Assembly (NCBI RefSeq): GCF_031626495.1
Contig: NZ_JAMQOJ010000006.1
Location: 372,001-436,000 of the forward strand
Length of the DNA stretch: 64,000 bases
Origin: Natrinema sp031626495
Lineage (GTDB): Archaea; Halobacteriota; Halobacteria; Halobacteriales; Natrialbaceae
Reading direction: 5' to 3'
The translations under genes were made by a program, and so were the position numbers. Under the pieces are notes generated by a model. That model did no database searches. It saw nothing but the letters and a program-made list of their open reading frames with translations, and was not told the DNA's origin. Positions 16,409 to 25,234 of the stretch are shown here, one piece after another (positions within the stretch are counted from its first letter, which is position 1; each line of letters opens with the position of its first letter).

Positions 16409-17791
16409 TTAATCTTCCGAAGGGCCGACTGCGTCAGCCCCCAGGCCCTCGTCGAGATCGCCCGTCGCCGCCTCATCGATGTCGGTGTCCGTCTCGCGCG
16501 GAACCAGCGTGTTGAGAAGGATCGCCGAAATGGCGGTCATGATGATCGCGTTCCCGAAGAAAATCTTCGCCTCGTCGGGTAACGCACTGAGCGCGTCCGG
16601 CCGGACTTCGACGCCCAGTCCAGCACCGATCGAGGTCGCGATGATGACCATGTTCCGTCGGTTCATGCGTTCGTTCAGGAAGATGAGACGAAGGCCGCTC
16701 GCCATCACCATTCCGAACATAACCAACACCGCACCGCCGAGCACCGCACTCGGAATGGTCGTCACGATGGCACTGATCTTCGGAATGAATCCGAGAACTA
16801 GCAGCACGGCCCCGCTGATGCCGACGACGTAACGACTCATGACGCCCGTGAAGTTGATGAGACCGACGTTCTGTGAGAACGTGGTCAGTGGGAATGCGCC
16901 GAACAGTGCGCCGATCGAACTACCTATGCCGTCGACGAAGAGGCCGCCCGTCACCTCGTCTTCGTCGGGAGTGCGACCCTCGGCGGCCGTGATGCCGGAG
17001 ATGTCCCCGACAGATTCGATGGCTGCCGTGATGTGAATAGCGGTGAACGTCAGGATGGCGATCGGTTCGAAGGAGAACCCGAACCGACCAGGGACGGGGA
17101 CGGCGAACCAGTTCGCGTCTGCGACCGGCGAGAAGTCGACGATCCCTATGGCGATCGCAGCGATGTACCCGACAAGGAGGCCGAACAGGATACTCAGTAC
17201 CCGCAACGGACCATCCGTGAAGAGATTCAGGCCGACAGTGACGGCGATGACGAGTAGCCCCAGACCGAGGTTATGGTACGCACCGTAGTCGGAGGCTCCA
17301 ACGCCACCTGCGAGGTAATCCATTCCCACTGGAATCAGGTAGAGGCCGATGATCATAACGATAAGGCCCGTTACCAGCGGCGGGAAGAATTTTTTCACCC
17401 GCTTGAACTGCCATCCGATCAATACCTCTACCAGCGCCGCGATGATGATCGCCCCAAAGACGGCGTCGAGACCGTATTGGCTCCCGATAGCTATCGCCGC
17501 GCCGACGAACGCGAAGCTCGTACCCATAACGACGGGTAAGCGAGAACCCACGGGGCCGATCGGGAACACCTGCACGAGCGTCGCGAGTCCCGAGAACACG
17601 AGCACCATCTGTACCAAGAAGGCCGTGTCGGCCGAACCGACCCCGACGCCCCCTCCAACAATGAGTGCTACTGCCGTCGCCGGAACGATCATGGCCGCTA
17701 CGTGCTGAATCCCGAGGAAGAGTGCCTTGAGCATCGGCGGTTTGTCTTCCAATTCGTACGCCAGTTCGATGGAACCGTCACTCTCTGACAT
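16409..17791 (-). CDS. NCS2-family xanthine/uracil permease
   Basis: 460-residue membrane protein, about 12-14 hydrophobic segments, of the nucleobase:cation symporter-2 family. Family features include GIQHVAAMIVPATAVALIVG, VMGTSFAFVGA, and the NCS2 signature around FAPIAILTFTAIHITAAIESVGD and GLFVDGIGSSIGALFGAFPLTTFSQNVGLI. ATG 17791 is preferred to an upstream GTG. Xanthine or uric acid is the most likely substrate given the purine genes around it. It is divergent from moeA. Confidence 0.87.
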   Translation of the reverse strand: MSESDGSIELAYELEDKPPMLKALFLGIQHVAAMIVPATAVALIVGGGVGVGSADTAFLVQMVLVFSGLATLVQVFPIGPVGSRLPVVMGTSFAFVGAAIAIGSQYGLDAVFGAIIIAALVEVLIGWQFKRVKKFFPPLVTGLIVMIIGLYLIPVGMDYLAGGVGASDYGAYHNLGLGLLVIAVTVGLNLFTDGPLRVLSILFGLLVGYIAAIAIGIVDFSPVADANWFAVPVPGRFGFSFEPIAILTFTAIHITAAIESVGDISGITAAEGRTPDEDEVTGGLFVDGIGSSIGALFGAFPLTTFSQNVGLINFTGVMSRYVVGISGAVLLVLGFIPKISAIVTTIPSAVLGGAVLVMFGMVMASGLRLIFLNERMNRRNMVIIATSIGAGLGVEVRPDALSALPDEAKIFFGNAIIMTAISAILLNTLVPRETDTDIDEAATGDLDEGLGADAVGPSED

Positions 17792-17853
17792 GTGCTGTCG
17801 ATTCACACAGACATCCCTCCATCATAAATAACTTATCAATTATAAGGTCGCGT

Positions 17854-17964
17854 ATGCATCGTAGTGATCCCATTTCCAAGTCCCATGAGTATCTCCAGAG
17901 GTACCGATACGAAGCAGAGGAAGGATCCGAGTCAGTCGCAAAGGAGATGATCGCAGACTCGTGA
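17854..17964 (+). CDS. possible 36-residue acidic small protein
   Basis: Small frame in the NCS2-moeA divergent interval: ATG 17854 to TGA 17962-17964, reading MHRSDPISKSHEYLQRYRYE and then an acidic tail ending EMIADS. An AT-rich tract (about 17822-17846) lies upstream. The charge pattern is halophile-like, but there is no recognised family and the interval could equally be untranslated. Confidence 0.25.
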   Translation: MHRSDPISKSHEYLQRYRYEAEEGSESVAKEMIADS

Positions 17965-18075
17965 TACAGACGCCCTCTCCAACCGGTGCGAGGACCGGTC
18001 TCCGCTATGATGGCGCTCACGCTCAGTTGGAAATCGAACAAAAAGGGTTAGTGAGCATCCCCGAAACCTAGTCGC

Positions 18076-19296
18076 ATGGGTCACGATCACACGTCGATGC
18101 TGTCTCGTTCCGAGGCCGTCGCGGAAGTACTCAACGTCCGCGACCGAGTGTTGTCGAACCGTGAGACGGTCGAGTTACGCATCGGAGACGGTGTCGCTGG
18201 CCGATCGCTCGCGGAACCTATTACCGCACCCCGCGATATTCCGGCTCACGATCACGCGACGATGGACGGATTCGCCGTCGACGCGACGGAACCGTATCCG
18301 CTCACGCTCAGCGACGCGGAAATATTTCCCGAGGACGAACCGCCGTCGCTTGCAGGCGGTGAAGCCGTCCGGATCGCCACAGGTGCGTCGCTCCCAGAGC
18401 ATGCAAACGCAGTGCTCAAGATCGAGGAAGCAACCGTCGAAGCGGGTGAACTCACGGGGCCTCCCCTCGAGCCGGGAACGTATACGTACGAACGGGGGAG
18501 TAACGTGTCGGCCGGTGAAACGCTGTTTCACGCCGGCGAACGGCTATCAGCGAAGGATCTGATCCTGCTTCGTGACCTCGGTATCGATCAGGTTAGCGTG
18601 TACGAACACCTCTCAGCGGGGGTACTGGCGACTGGATCAGAGATTCACGAGGGGAAGACGTCCGATCTCGACTCGCCGATGCTGGCCGCGCTCGTCCGTT
18701 CGTGGGGTCACAGTGCAACGATCGAGGGGTCGGTTCCGGACGAGTACGAGCGGACGAGAGACCGAATCGCACAGTTAGCCGACGAACACGACGTGGTTAT
18801 CACGACCGGCGGAACGAGCGTCGGCGAGAAGGACTACGTCATTCGGGCACTCGAATCGCTCGGCCGGGTGCAGTTTCATCGCGTTAGGATTCGTCCCGGC
18901 AAACCGATCGCAGCCGCACGACTCCCCGATCACGATGCGGTAGCGTTTGCGATCCCGGGGAAACCAGTCGGCGCGCATACGGTAGCGACGCTCGTTATGC
19001 GTCCGTTCTTCGTCGGCGAGTCGGCTCAGCTATCGACGACCGAGGCGACCATCACGAGCGACGTCGGTATCGGAACGCGGGGCTTCGAGTATGCAGTTCC
19101 GGTAACGCTGAACGAGGGGCAGGCCACCCCCCTGGGTCACGTTGACTCCCCGCTCGAAGTCTACGACGAGACGTTCGATCCGAGCGTCCTCTCCTCGAGT
19201 ACGCGTGCGACGCGAGCTGACGGCATCGTTCTCACGGAATCGGATCTGTCGGCGGGGGACTCGGTCCGCGTGCTCTCGTATTCGGTCCTCGAGTAG
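18076..19296 (+). CDS. moeA: molybdopterin molybdenumtransferase MoeA
   Basis: Inserts molybdate into adenylated molybdopterin to form active Mo cofactor. The 406-residue protein has the MoeA order: PAHDHATMDGFAVDA, EPGTYTYERGSNVSAGETLF, LLRDLGIDQVSVYEHLSAGVLATGSEI, VVITTGGTSVGEKDYV (MPT-binding MoCF domain) and FHRVRIRPGKPIAAARL. The last ~80 residues form the C-terminal beta domain. It is a locus-dedicated or paralogous MoeA: haloarchaea often carry more than one copy, so its exact division of labour is unknown. Confidence 0.93.
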   Translation: MGHDHTSMLSRSEAVAEVLNVRDRVLSNRETVELRIGDGVAGRSLAEPITAPRDIPAHDHATMDGFAVDATEPYPLTLSDAEIFPEDEPPSLAGGEAVRIATGASLPEHANAVLKIEEATVEAGELTGPPLEPGTYTYERGSNVSAGETLFHAGERLSAKDLILLRDLGIDQVSVYEHLSAGVLATGSEIHEGKTSDLDSPMLAALVRSWGHSATIEGSVPDEYERTRDRIAQLADEHDVVITTGGTSVGEKDYVIRALESLGRVQFHRVRIRPGKPIAAARLPDHDAVAFAIPGKPVGAHTVATLVMRPFFVGESAQLSTTEATITSDVGIGTRGFEYAVPVTLNEGQATPLGHVDSPLEVYDETFDPSVLSSSTRATRADGIVLTESDLSAGDSVRVLSYSVLE

Positions 19297-19342
19297 GCGG
19301 GACTGTGTGCGACCGGAGACAGATTGCGGAACCACCGCGGTA

Positions 19343-20542
19343 CTATCGACGACTGAGGGCGAGCAATGCGAGTACACCGCCGACGAGCGACGCCGTTCCG
19401 CAGCAGAGCAACAGGACGCGATAGCCGATCACCGGTTCGTCGAACGCGACACTCGCGAAGCCCGTGAACGTGATCGGGCCGACGGTCTGTCCGAGCCAGA
19501 GCATACTCGTCAGGACGCCCAGTACTGCCGCCCGGAACTGACTCGAAACGAGACCGACGGCGGACGTATCGAGAGAAGGCATGACGAGCCCGAACCCGAG
19601 GCCGAAACAGAGCAACATCGCGCCGATCAGTACCGGCGTGGACGCGGCCCAGACGCCGAGGAAGCTCACACCGAATCCAATGAACCCGAGGGCGATCAGT
19701 TCCGGTGCGTCGAGGAATCGAGAGAGACGCCCATACTGCGATGCCGTGGTCGCGTTGGCGAGAGAAACCATGCTGAATAGCAAGCCGATCTGTCCGGCGG
19801 CGAGGCCGTAAACGTCGCTCAAGAGTAGCGAGAGTACGGTTAGAACGCCCCCATAGAACAGGAAAAACGTGAGAAAGGCCACAGTCAAGAGGCCGAGTGC
19901 TCGGGGGTCGAGGACTGCAGAGAGTACTCGCCAAACGTACGTTCTCGTCGCGGGCGGATCCTCTATCGACGGTTCCTCGAGCGTAAAGAGCGTGATAGTC
20001 CCGACTACGAGACTGACGCTAAAGAACGCGAACGGAACGTTCCAGCGGACTGTGGCTAACACACCGCCGACGAGAGGATACGTGGCGGCACCGATGCCGA
20101 TGGCACTGCCGTTTATGCCCATGACCTTGTTTCGCCGTTCGCCGCCGTAGAGGTCGCCGATGAGCGTTATCGCCAATACCATCAGTCCGCTACCACCGAT
20201 TCCCTGAACGAATCGAAGAGCCAGGACGCCGCGAAACGAGGGCTCGAGTGCGATACCGCCGCCAGCGAGACCGAAGAGAAGCAACAAGGGAACGATGACC
20301 GTCCGCCGTCCCAGTCGGTCGGAAAGCAGGCCGACAAGGGGCGTCAGGAACACGCCGGGGAGTGTGTACGCCGTGATTATGAGCCCGACCTGGGCATCGC
20401 TGATTTCGAACACGGCGCGGAGATCCGGCAGAATAGGGCTGATCAACGGCACACCCATCACCCCGATGAGCGAACACGCCAGCACCGTCTGCAAGTCGGT
20501 GGACGACCAGGGAACGTCGGCGTGTACTCGGTGGGATGCCAT
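19343..20542 (-). CDS. major facilitator superfamily transporter
   Basis: 399 residues, 12 predicted membrane helices. Includes the MFS loop 2-3 motif GLLSDRLGRRTVI and the arrangement QVGLIITAYTLPGVFLTPLVG typical of drug:proton antiporter-like carriers. Located between moeA (convergent) and an AzgA-type permease, so purine, urate or oxyanion transport is conceivable, but the sequence does not identify the substrate. Confidence 0.85.
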   Translation of the reverse strand: MASHRVHADVPWSSTDLQTVLACSLIGVMGVPLISPILPDLRAVFEISDAQVGLIITAYTLPGVFLTPLVGLLSDRLGRRTVIVPLLLLFGLAGGGIALEPSFRGVLALRFVQGIGGSGLMVLAITLIGDLYGGERRNKVMGINGSAIGIGAATYPLVGGVLATVRWNVPFAFFSVSLVVGTITLFTLEEPSIEDPPATRTYVWRVLSAVLDPRALGLLTVAFLTFFLFYGGVLTVLSLLLSDVYGLAAGQIGLLFSMVSLANATTASQYGRLSRFLDAPELIALGFIGFGVSFLGVWAASTPVLIGAMLLCFGLGFGLVMPSLDTSAVGLVSSQFRAAVLGVLTSMLWLGQTVGPITFTGFASVAFDEPVIGYRVLLLCCGTASLVGGVLALLALSRR

Positions 20543-20674
20543 CGGTGTCGTGTTCCAGTGATCCGGACGTTATCTCGATCCGTCGCTACTCGAGTCTCGG
20601 TTCTCTGGGCGGCAACACTACCGTCCTCCGACTACCCGGATCGCAGTACCGCCCTCGCGCTGGTGGACCGATCT

Positions 20675-22075
20675 CTACCCCATCACACCTCCAGAGGTCA
20701 CGTAGAAGTAGAGGACAAACGCTCCTGCGAGCACCCACTGTGCGGTGTGGAGGTCTCGGTGGTCTCCTTGGGCCGTTTTGACTATCGGATAACTGATGAT
20801 CCCCGCCGCGATACCGTTGGCGATCGACGCCGTCAACGGCATCATCACCATCGTCAGGCCGCCCGGAATCAACCAATCGGACTGTTCCCAGTCGACCTCG
20901 GTGATGCCCTCGAGCATGATCAGGCCGACGACGACCAACGCCAAGTAGGACGCGTACGTCGGAATGGCCGCGACGACTGGAATCGCGACGAGCGAGAGCA
21001 GGAACAGGAGGCTGACGACGAGGGCAGTCATCCCGGTCCGGCCTCCCTCTTCGATCCCCGTGGAACTCTCGACGTAGGTCGTGACAGTTGTTGTCCCGAT
21101 TATCGCACCGAACGTCGTCGCGATCGCGTCCGCCATTAGCGGTTTCTCCATCTCGGGCAGATTCCCGTCGTCGTCCAGAAACCCGCCGAACTGGGAAACG
21201 CCGATGAGCGTGCCGGCCGTGTCGAAGAAGTCCACGAAGAAGAACGTGAACACGACGATTACGAACGTCACCGGTTCGATATCCTGGAACCCTTGCAGGA
21301 ACGCGCCGACGAGCGGCGTGATATCGTAGTGTGGCTCGGGGATGCTACTTGGGGTGAGGAGACCATCGTTGACTACACCGGCGACCGTCAGCCCCCAGCC
21401 CGCGATGGCCGTGGTGAGGATTCCGATAATGATCGAGCCGGTCACGTCGCGCGAATAGAGTATGAGTGTAAACGCCAGGCCCACGAGGGAGAGGATTGCG
21501 ACCGGATCAGAGGCGACGTTCCCCAGAGTGACCAACGTGGAATCGTGTGCGGTCGCTACGTTCATCTCGATGAGTCCCAACAGGAGGAGGAACAGGCCGA
21601 TACCGGCCCCGACGGCGAACTTGACCGGTTTTGGGAAGAACTCGATGATGTACCGCCGCGCGCCGACCGAGGACATCGCCATGAAAATGACCCCCTCGAC
21701 GAACACCGCCGCAAGCGCGGTTTGCCAGGGGACACCGAGCGTGATGACAACGGTGAACGCGAAGTAGGCGTTGAGCCCCATCCCGGGGGCGAGTCCGAAC
21801 GGGCGATTGGCGTAGAAGGCCATCACGGCAGTGCCCACGACCGCTGCGAGAATCGTCGTGATCGCGATCATCTGGAACACCTGCCCGTCAGAGTAGCCGT
21901 CGATGCTGATGGCCGCTGAGAGGATCGCCGGGTTGATGACGATGATGTACGACATCGTCAGAAACGTCGTTATCCCGGCGATCACCTCTGTTTTCGTATC
22001 GGTACCGTACTCCTCGTAGCCGAAGAACGCCGCTACCTTCGACTGTTGGTCGCTAGGGTCTGTCACACGTGACAC
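20675..22075 (-). CDS. NCS2-family AzgA-type guanine/hypoxanthine permease
   Basis: 466-residue membrane protein of the AzgA/GhxP branch: FGYEEYGTDTKTEVIAGITTFLTMSYIIVINPAIL at the N-terminus, then FGLAPGMGLNAYFAF and FFFVDFFDTAGTLIGVS, both hallmark segments. The start is uncertain: GTG 22075 or GTG 22066 are both in frame, and no ATG is near. A 24-base palindrome overlaps these codons. It would import adenine, guanine or hypoxanthine for the deaminases and hydroxylases of the locus. Confidence 0.9.
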   Translation of the reverse strand: MSRVTDPSDQQSKVAAFFGYEEYGTDTKTEVIAGITTFLTMSYIIVINPAILSAAISIDGYSDGQVFQMIAITTILAAVVGTAVMAFYANRPFGLAPGMGLNAYFAFTVVITLGVPWQTALAAVFVEGVIFMAMSSVGARRYIIEFFPKPVKFAVGAGIGLFLLLLGLIEMNVATAHDSTLVTLGNVASDPVAILSLVGLAFTLILYSRDVTGSIIIGILTTAIAGWGLTVAGVVNDGLLTPSSIPEPHYDITPLVGAFLQGFQDIEPVTFVIVVFTFFFVDFFDTAGTLIGVSQFGGFLDDDGNLPEMEKPLMADAIATTFGAIIGTTTVTTYVESSTGIEEGGRTGMTALVVSLLFLLSLVAIPVVAAIPTYASYLALVVVGLIMLEGITEVDWEQSDWLIPGGLTMVMMPLTASIANGIAAGIISYPIVKTAQGDHRDLHTAQWVLAGAFVLYFYVTSGGVMG

Positions 22076-22084
22076 GGTGTGACA
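22061..22084. promoter_or_regulatory. inverted repeat overlapping AzgA-type permease start
   Basis: TGTCACAC (22061-22068) and GTGTGACA (22077-22084) are perfect inverted repeats separated by eight bases. They lie just downstream of an AT-rich, TATA-like stretch (22090-22113, read on the reverse strand) and cover the candidate start codons of the permease. Position at the transcription start suggests a repressor operator, for example purine-responsive (inference). Confidence 0.45.
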
Positions 22085-22270
22085 TGCACTGATAGTATTT
22101 ACGGTCTACATAAATGGGAGTAAATATCAACGGCGACACCCAGAGATACCACTGTTTGCCAGATCTGTGCGGCGTATTCGTGGGAAAAATGGGAATTGTG
22201 TCGTGACCGATCCGACACCGAAACGGGGAGATTGATGACTCCGCATCGGTAACTACGAGAGAGAATCGTC

Positions 22271-22909
22271 ATGCGTGTCATCGTGCCCTACGACGGTCGA
22301 GATCCGAAGACGAGGCTATCGACGCTCCTCGATCGGAGCGAGCGGAACGAATTTTCGCGGTCGATGTTACGAGACGTCGTCTCCGTCATCCAGAGCACTG
22401 GGCGGGACCCACTTGTTCTGTCTTCGACACCGCTGGAGATCGAGGACTGTTCCGTGTGCGTCGACGACCGGTCGCTTTCGCGTGCTGTCAACGAACGACT
22501 TCAGGCCTCGTCGACGGCGACGGCTGTCGTCATGGCCGACCTGCCGTTGATAACGGACACAGCGCTCGAGCGACTGCTCACCAGAGAGGCGGACGTCGTG
22601 CTCGCGCGTGGTATCGGGGGCGGGACGAACGCGCTCGTTTCCCGCACGGCTGACTTCGCGGTCGATTATCACGGCAACTCCTATCTCGACCATCGGTCTA
22701 CAGCGCGCGAAATCGGGGCCGCGCTGGCGGAGATCGATTCGTATCGTCTCGCGATGGACGTCGATGTACCGGACGATCTCGTAGAAGTACTGCTTCACGG
22801 GGAGGGCCATGCGACCCAGTGGCTGCGCGATCAGGGCTTTCGGCTCGCTTCGGGTCCCGGCCGGACCACCGTTCGGCGCACAGACGTCACACAGGAGCCA
22901 TTCCAGTAG
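22271..22909 (+). CDS. cofC: CofC-like 2-phospho-L-lactate guanylyltransferase
   Basis: 212-residue nucleotidyltransferase. The N-terminus MRVIVPYDGRDPKTRLS matches CofC, which activates 2-phospho-L-lactate (or PEP) with GTP for coenzyme F420 biosynthesis. TAVVMADLPLIT is the metal-binding ADxP segment and ARGIGGGTNALV the substrate loop. It stands alone next to ridA, away from other cof genes. Together with npdG at the window edge it suggests F420 redox chemistry is linked to this region (inference). Confidence 0.82.
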   Translation: MRVIVPYDGRDPKTRLSTLLDRSERNEFSRSMLRDVVSVIQSTGRDPLVLSSTPLEIEDCSVCVDDRSLSRAVNERLQASSTATAVVMADLPLITDTALERLLTREADVVLARGIGGGTNALVSRTADFAVDYHGNSYLDHRSTAREIGAALAEIDSYRLAMDVDVPDDLVEVLLHGEGHATQWLRDQGFRLASGPGRTTVRRTDVTQEPFQ

Positions 22910-22965
22910 TCGTCTCTCGTGCCAGAGATTACTATTAAGAGGCGAGGCTGAGACTCTCTCTGTGT

Positions 22966-23346
22966 ATGAAGCGAGTTATCAGTTCGAGCGATGCTCCAGA
23001 GGCAGTCGGTGCGTACAGTCAGGCGACGACCAACGGCGAACTCGTTTTTACCGCCGGTCAGATACCGATGACGCCCGACGGTGAGTTGCTCTCCGACGAA
23101 CCGATCGCCACACAGGCCGAACAGTCCCTCTCCAACGTTCAAGGCGTTCTATCGGCGGAAGGGCTGGACATGAGCGATATCCTGAAAGTCACGGTGTTCT
23201 TGGACGATATTGACGATTTCGAAGAGATGAACGATACCTACAGCGAATTCTTCGACGATGAGCCTCCCGCCCGCAGTGCCGTGGAGGTCGCAAATCTCCC
23301 GAAAGGAGTCGGTGTCGAAATCGAAGCGATCGCGTCGAACGCGTAG
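22966..23346 (+). CDS. ridA: RidA-family enamine/imine deaminase
   Basis: 126 residues of the YjgF/YER057c/UK114 family. Motifs: APEAVGAYSQATTNGELVFTAGQ at the N-terminus, LKVTVFLDDIDDFEEMND and PPARSAVEVANLP, whose arginine is the conserved catalytic/substrate-anchoring residue. RidA hydrolyses reactive enamines/imines from PLP enzymes; related proteins occur in purine and pyrimidine catabolic operons. Intact and closely followed by the TnpB element. Confidence 0.93.
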   Translation: MKRVISSSDAPEAVGAYSQATTNGELVFTAGQIPMTPDGELLSDEPIATQAEQSLSNVQGVLSAEGLDMSDILKVTVFLDDIDDFEEMNDTYSEFFDDEPPARSAVEVANLPKGVGVEIEAIASNA

Positions 23347-23439
23347 ACCGAGGGCCGAGAGACGCTCACCGAGCACCGCTTCCGACTCGAGGATCGGAAC
23401 CGGTTCTGCCCTGGCCGTCACAGCGGTTCAGCGCGGAAG

Positions 23440-23459
23440 CCCACGGCTTTAGCCGTGGG
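23440..23459 (+). repeat. left-end hairpin of the TnpB element
   Basis: CCCACGGC-TTTA-GCCGTGGG, a perfect 8-bp stem with a 4-base loop, preceded by ggaag and followed by aggaagc. It is about 100 bases before tnpB, where IS605-family left ends carry the subterminal hairpin recognised by TnpA. Confidence 0.7.
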
Positions 23460-23561
23460 AGGAAGCCCGTCCGCTCAGCGCATCAAACTACCGACGATAG
23501 CACGGCTGGCTCCCTAACGAAATCAAAAATATTAACACTGAATAAAATATAAAATTTGAAT

Positions 23562-24854
23562 ATGGTGAGGGGGGTCAAACGCACTGTCCGAGTTCGCCTC
23601 GACGTGCCTGACGACCGCAAGAGCGACCTCCACGCCACCAATACCCTGTTTCAACAGTGTGCAAATCGCACCAGCGAGTGGGCGTGGCGCTACCCGGACG
23701 AGAACTGCATTACGAGCAAAAGCGACGCTGAAGACGCATTGTACGACACTCTCCGTGAGGAGACCGACTACTTACACGCGAACTTGGTGCAGAAAGCCAT
23801 CAAACGCGCCATCAAGGATATCGACAACGCTGTCGAGAGGCTTGCAAACGGGGAGACCACGAGTCGTCCCAAGTACGACACGTTCAGCATTGTCTACGAT
23901 AAGCGGGCCGCCACGTATCACCGCGAGAAGGTAAGTCTCGCCACCGTCAACGGCAGAGTCGACTGCGAGTACGTCCTCCCCGAGAATCCCGACGGGACCC
24001 CGCACGGTGAGTACCTCCTGAATGAGGACTACTCGTTCAGCACGAGCACCGTCCACTACGACAGCGAAGCCGACGAATTCTATCTGCACGCGGTGATGGA
24101 ACGGGAACGTGCCCCAGACAGTCCTGAGAAAGCCGAGGATTCGAACGTCCTTGGCGTGGACTGTAATGTTGACGACCACATCGCCGTCACCAGCACAGGC
24201 GAGTTCATCGGGAACGCCGACTACCTCAACCACCAGCGTTGCGAATTCGAAAAGCGGCGTGCCAGCCTCCAACAGACAGGCACGCGGAGTGCCCACCTGA
24301 CCTACCAGCACATTGGCGACAAGTTCGGACGGTGGAGCGATGACTACCTCCATCGGTGTTCCAAGGCCATCGTCGAGGAGGCCCGCCGCCACGAGTGTAC
24401 GCACATAGTGGTTGAGAACCTAGAACGAATTCGAGAGCGTATCAGCGACGGGAAGAAGTTCCAGCAGTGGGCGTTCAACGCCCTTCAGACGATGGTCGAG
24501 TACAAGGCAGCGGAGTGCGGGATCGTGGTGGAAGCGGTAACCCCGGAGTATACGAGCCAGCAGTGTTCGAAGTGCGGCTGTACGCTCGAGGAGAACCGAA
24601 CGGGGCAGCACTTCGAGTGCCTCGAGTGTGGGTACACGGCGAATGCGGACTACAACGCGGCGAAGAACGTGGCACGGAAACTCGCGGTGAGACTCCAGCA
24701 GGGGCAGAAGTCCCCTGCTGGAGGGGCGTTCAGTCAGTACGCCCTGAAGTCAGGGGTGATGACCGTGAACGCTACTGACGTGGCGTCCGACACCTATGTG
24801 TCGGCAGAACGGGAGTCCACTGACAAGCCCACCCCTTCAGGGGTGGGTAGCTGA
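23562..24854 (+). CDS. tnpB: TnpB RNA-guided nuclease-like protein
   Basis: 430 residues. The RuvC active site is complete: LGVDCNVDD (Asp), IVVENLE (Glu) and ADYNAAKN (Asp), with an intervening CSKCG...CLECG zinc finger and an N-terminal VKRTVRVRLDVPD region. TnpB proteins are omega-RNA-guided DNA endonucleases, ancestral to Cas12, that cut at a target-adjacent motif. ATG 23562 is chosen over TTG 23556. The C-terminal ~70 residues (LQQGQKSPAGGAFSQYALKS onward) overlap the presumed omega RNA. The intact catalytic triad suggests it is functional. Confidence 0.93.
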   Translation: MVRGVKRTVRVRLDVPDDRKSDLHATNTLFQQCANRTSEWAWRYPDENCITSKSDAEDALYDTLREETDYLHANLVQKAIKRAIKDIDNAVERLANGETTSRPKYDTFSIVYDKRAATYHREKVSLATVNGRVDCEYVLPENPDGTPHGEYLLNEDYSFSTSTVHYDSEADEFYLHAVMERERAPDSPEKAEDSNVLGVDCNVDDHIAVTSTGEFIGNADYLNHQRCEFEKRRASLQQTGTRSAHLTYQHIGDKFGRWSDDYLHRCSKAIVEEARRHECTHIVVENLERIRERISDGKKFQQWAFNALQTMVEYKAAECGIVVEAVTPEYTSQQCSKCGCTLEENRTGQHFECLECGYTANADYNAAKNVARKLAVRLQQGQKSPAGGAFSQYALKSGVMTVNATDVASDTYVSAERESTDKPTPSGVGS

Positions 24855-24855
24855 C
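24700..24855 (+). ncRNA. putative omega (reRNA) scaffold overlapping tnpB 3' end
   Basis: In TnpB elements the guide RNA is transcribed from the 3' end of tnpB through the right end, with the guide being the flanking DNA. Here repeated GC-rich stem-forming tracts (cccctgctggagggg near 24712-24726 and the hairpin at 24828-24847) lie in this interval. The guide would start at about 24856. Position is inferred from family knowledge, and the 5' end is a guess. Confidence 0.4.
24828..24847 (+). repeat. right-end hairpin of the TnpB element
   Basis: CCCACCCC-TTCA-GGGGTGGG, a perfect 8-bp stem, preceded by caag and followed by tagctgac, overlapping the last codons of tnpB and the end of the reverse-strand tusA-like gene. 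Confidence 0.7.
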
Positions 24856-25088
24856 GTTTTTGCTGCGCTCGTTACACGAATTCGGAGCGCGAACTCCGCC
24901 TCGGCGTCCGTCGTAGATGTCGTCGAGACGCTGTACCCGTGTTTGTGACACGAGCGTCGGATGCTCCGCTCTGCTGGTGGATAATCCCCGACGACCGTGA
25001 GCTCGTCACCAGGCTCGAGTTCCTCCAGGCACCGTCTCACGATGAGTACCGTCTGGGGACACACTGTGCCACTCACGTCGATCTCCAT
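24837..25088 (-). CDS. second TusA/SirA-like protein, 3' end rewritten by TnpB element
   Basis: 83 residues, TusA fold: MEIDVSGTVCPQTVLIVRRC. The carrier cysteine (Cys10) is kept but the usual CPxP is CPQT, and only one of the extra cysteines of the 11032-11280 paralog remains (RRSCHKHG). ATG 25088 gives the canonical start. The final residues KTSATHP and the stop are encoded by the right end of the TnpB element, so the original C-terminus was replaced on insertion. The fold seems complete up to that point, so the protein may still work. Confidence 0.8.
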   Translation of the reverse strand: MEIDVSGTVCPQTVLIVRRCLEELEPGDELTVVGDYPPAERSIRRSCHKHGYSVSTTSTTDAEAEFALRIRVTSAAKTSATHP

Positions 25089-25234
25089 ATGACACGACAA
25101 CGCACACACACTCATAACGTTGTCCCACTGCCAACACGGCACGACGCGGCGCATCGATTGTCCGCCAGACCCTGCCTCCGGAAGATTGTGGTCAGGGCAA
25201 GCTATTCGTACTCCTATGGAGATAGACGGGACTC

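Larger units (their letters stand above)
23440..24855 (+). mobile_element. IS200/IS605-type element encoding TnpB only
   Basis: Element without a TnpA transposase, bounded by a left hairpin (23440-23459) and a right hairpin (24828-24847), with tnpB between them and its stop in the right end. The outer limits are estimates from the hairpins. It is inserted just after ridA, and its right end forms the last codons of the oppositely oriented tusA-like gene. Movement would need a TnpA in trans. Confidence 0.75.

Noticed and set aside
17778..18041. 87-codon reverse frame upstream of the NCS2 permease
   Set aside because: It covers the divergent promoter region, and the sequence is not protein-like.
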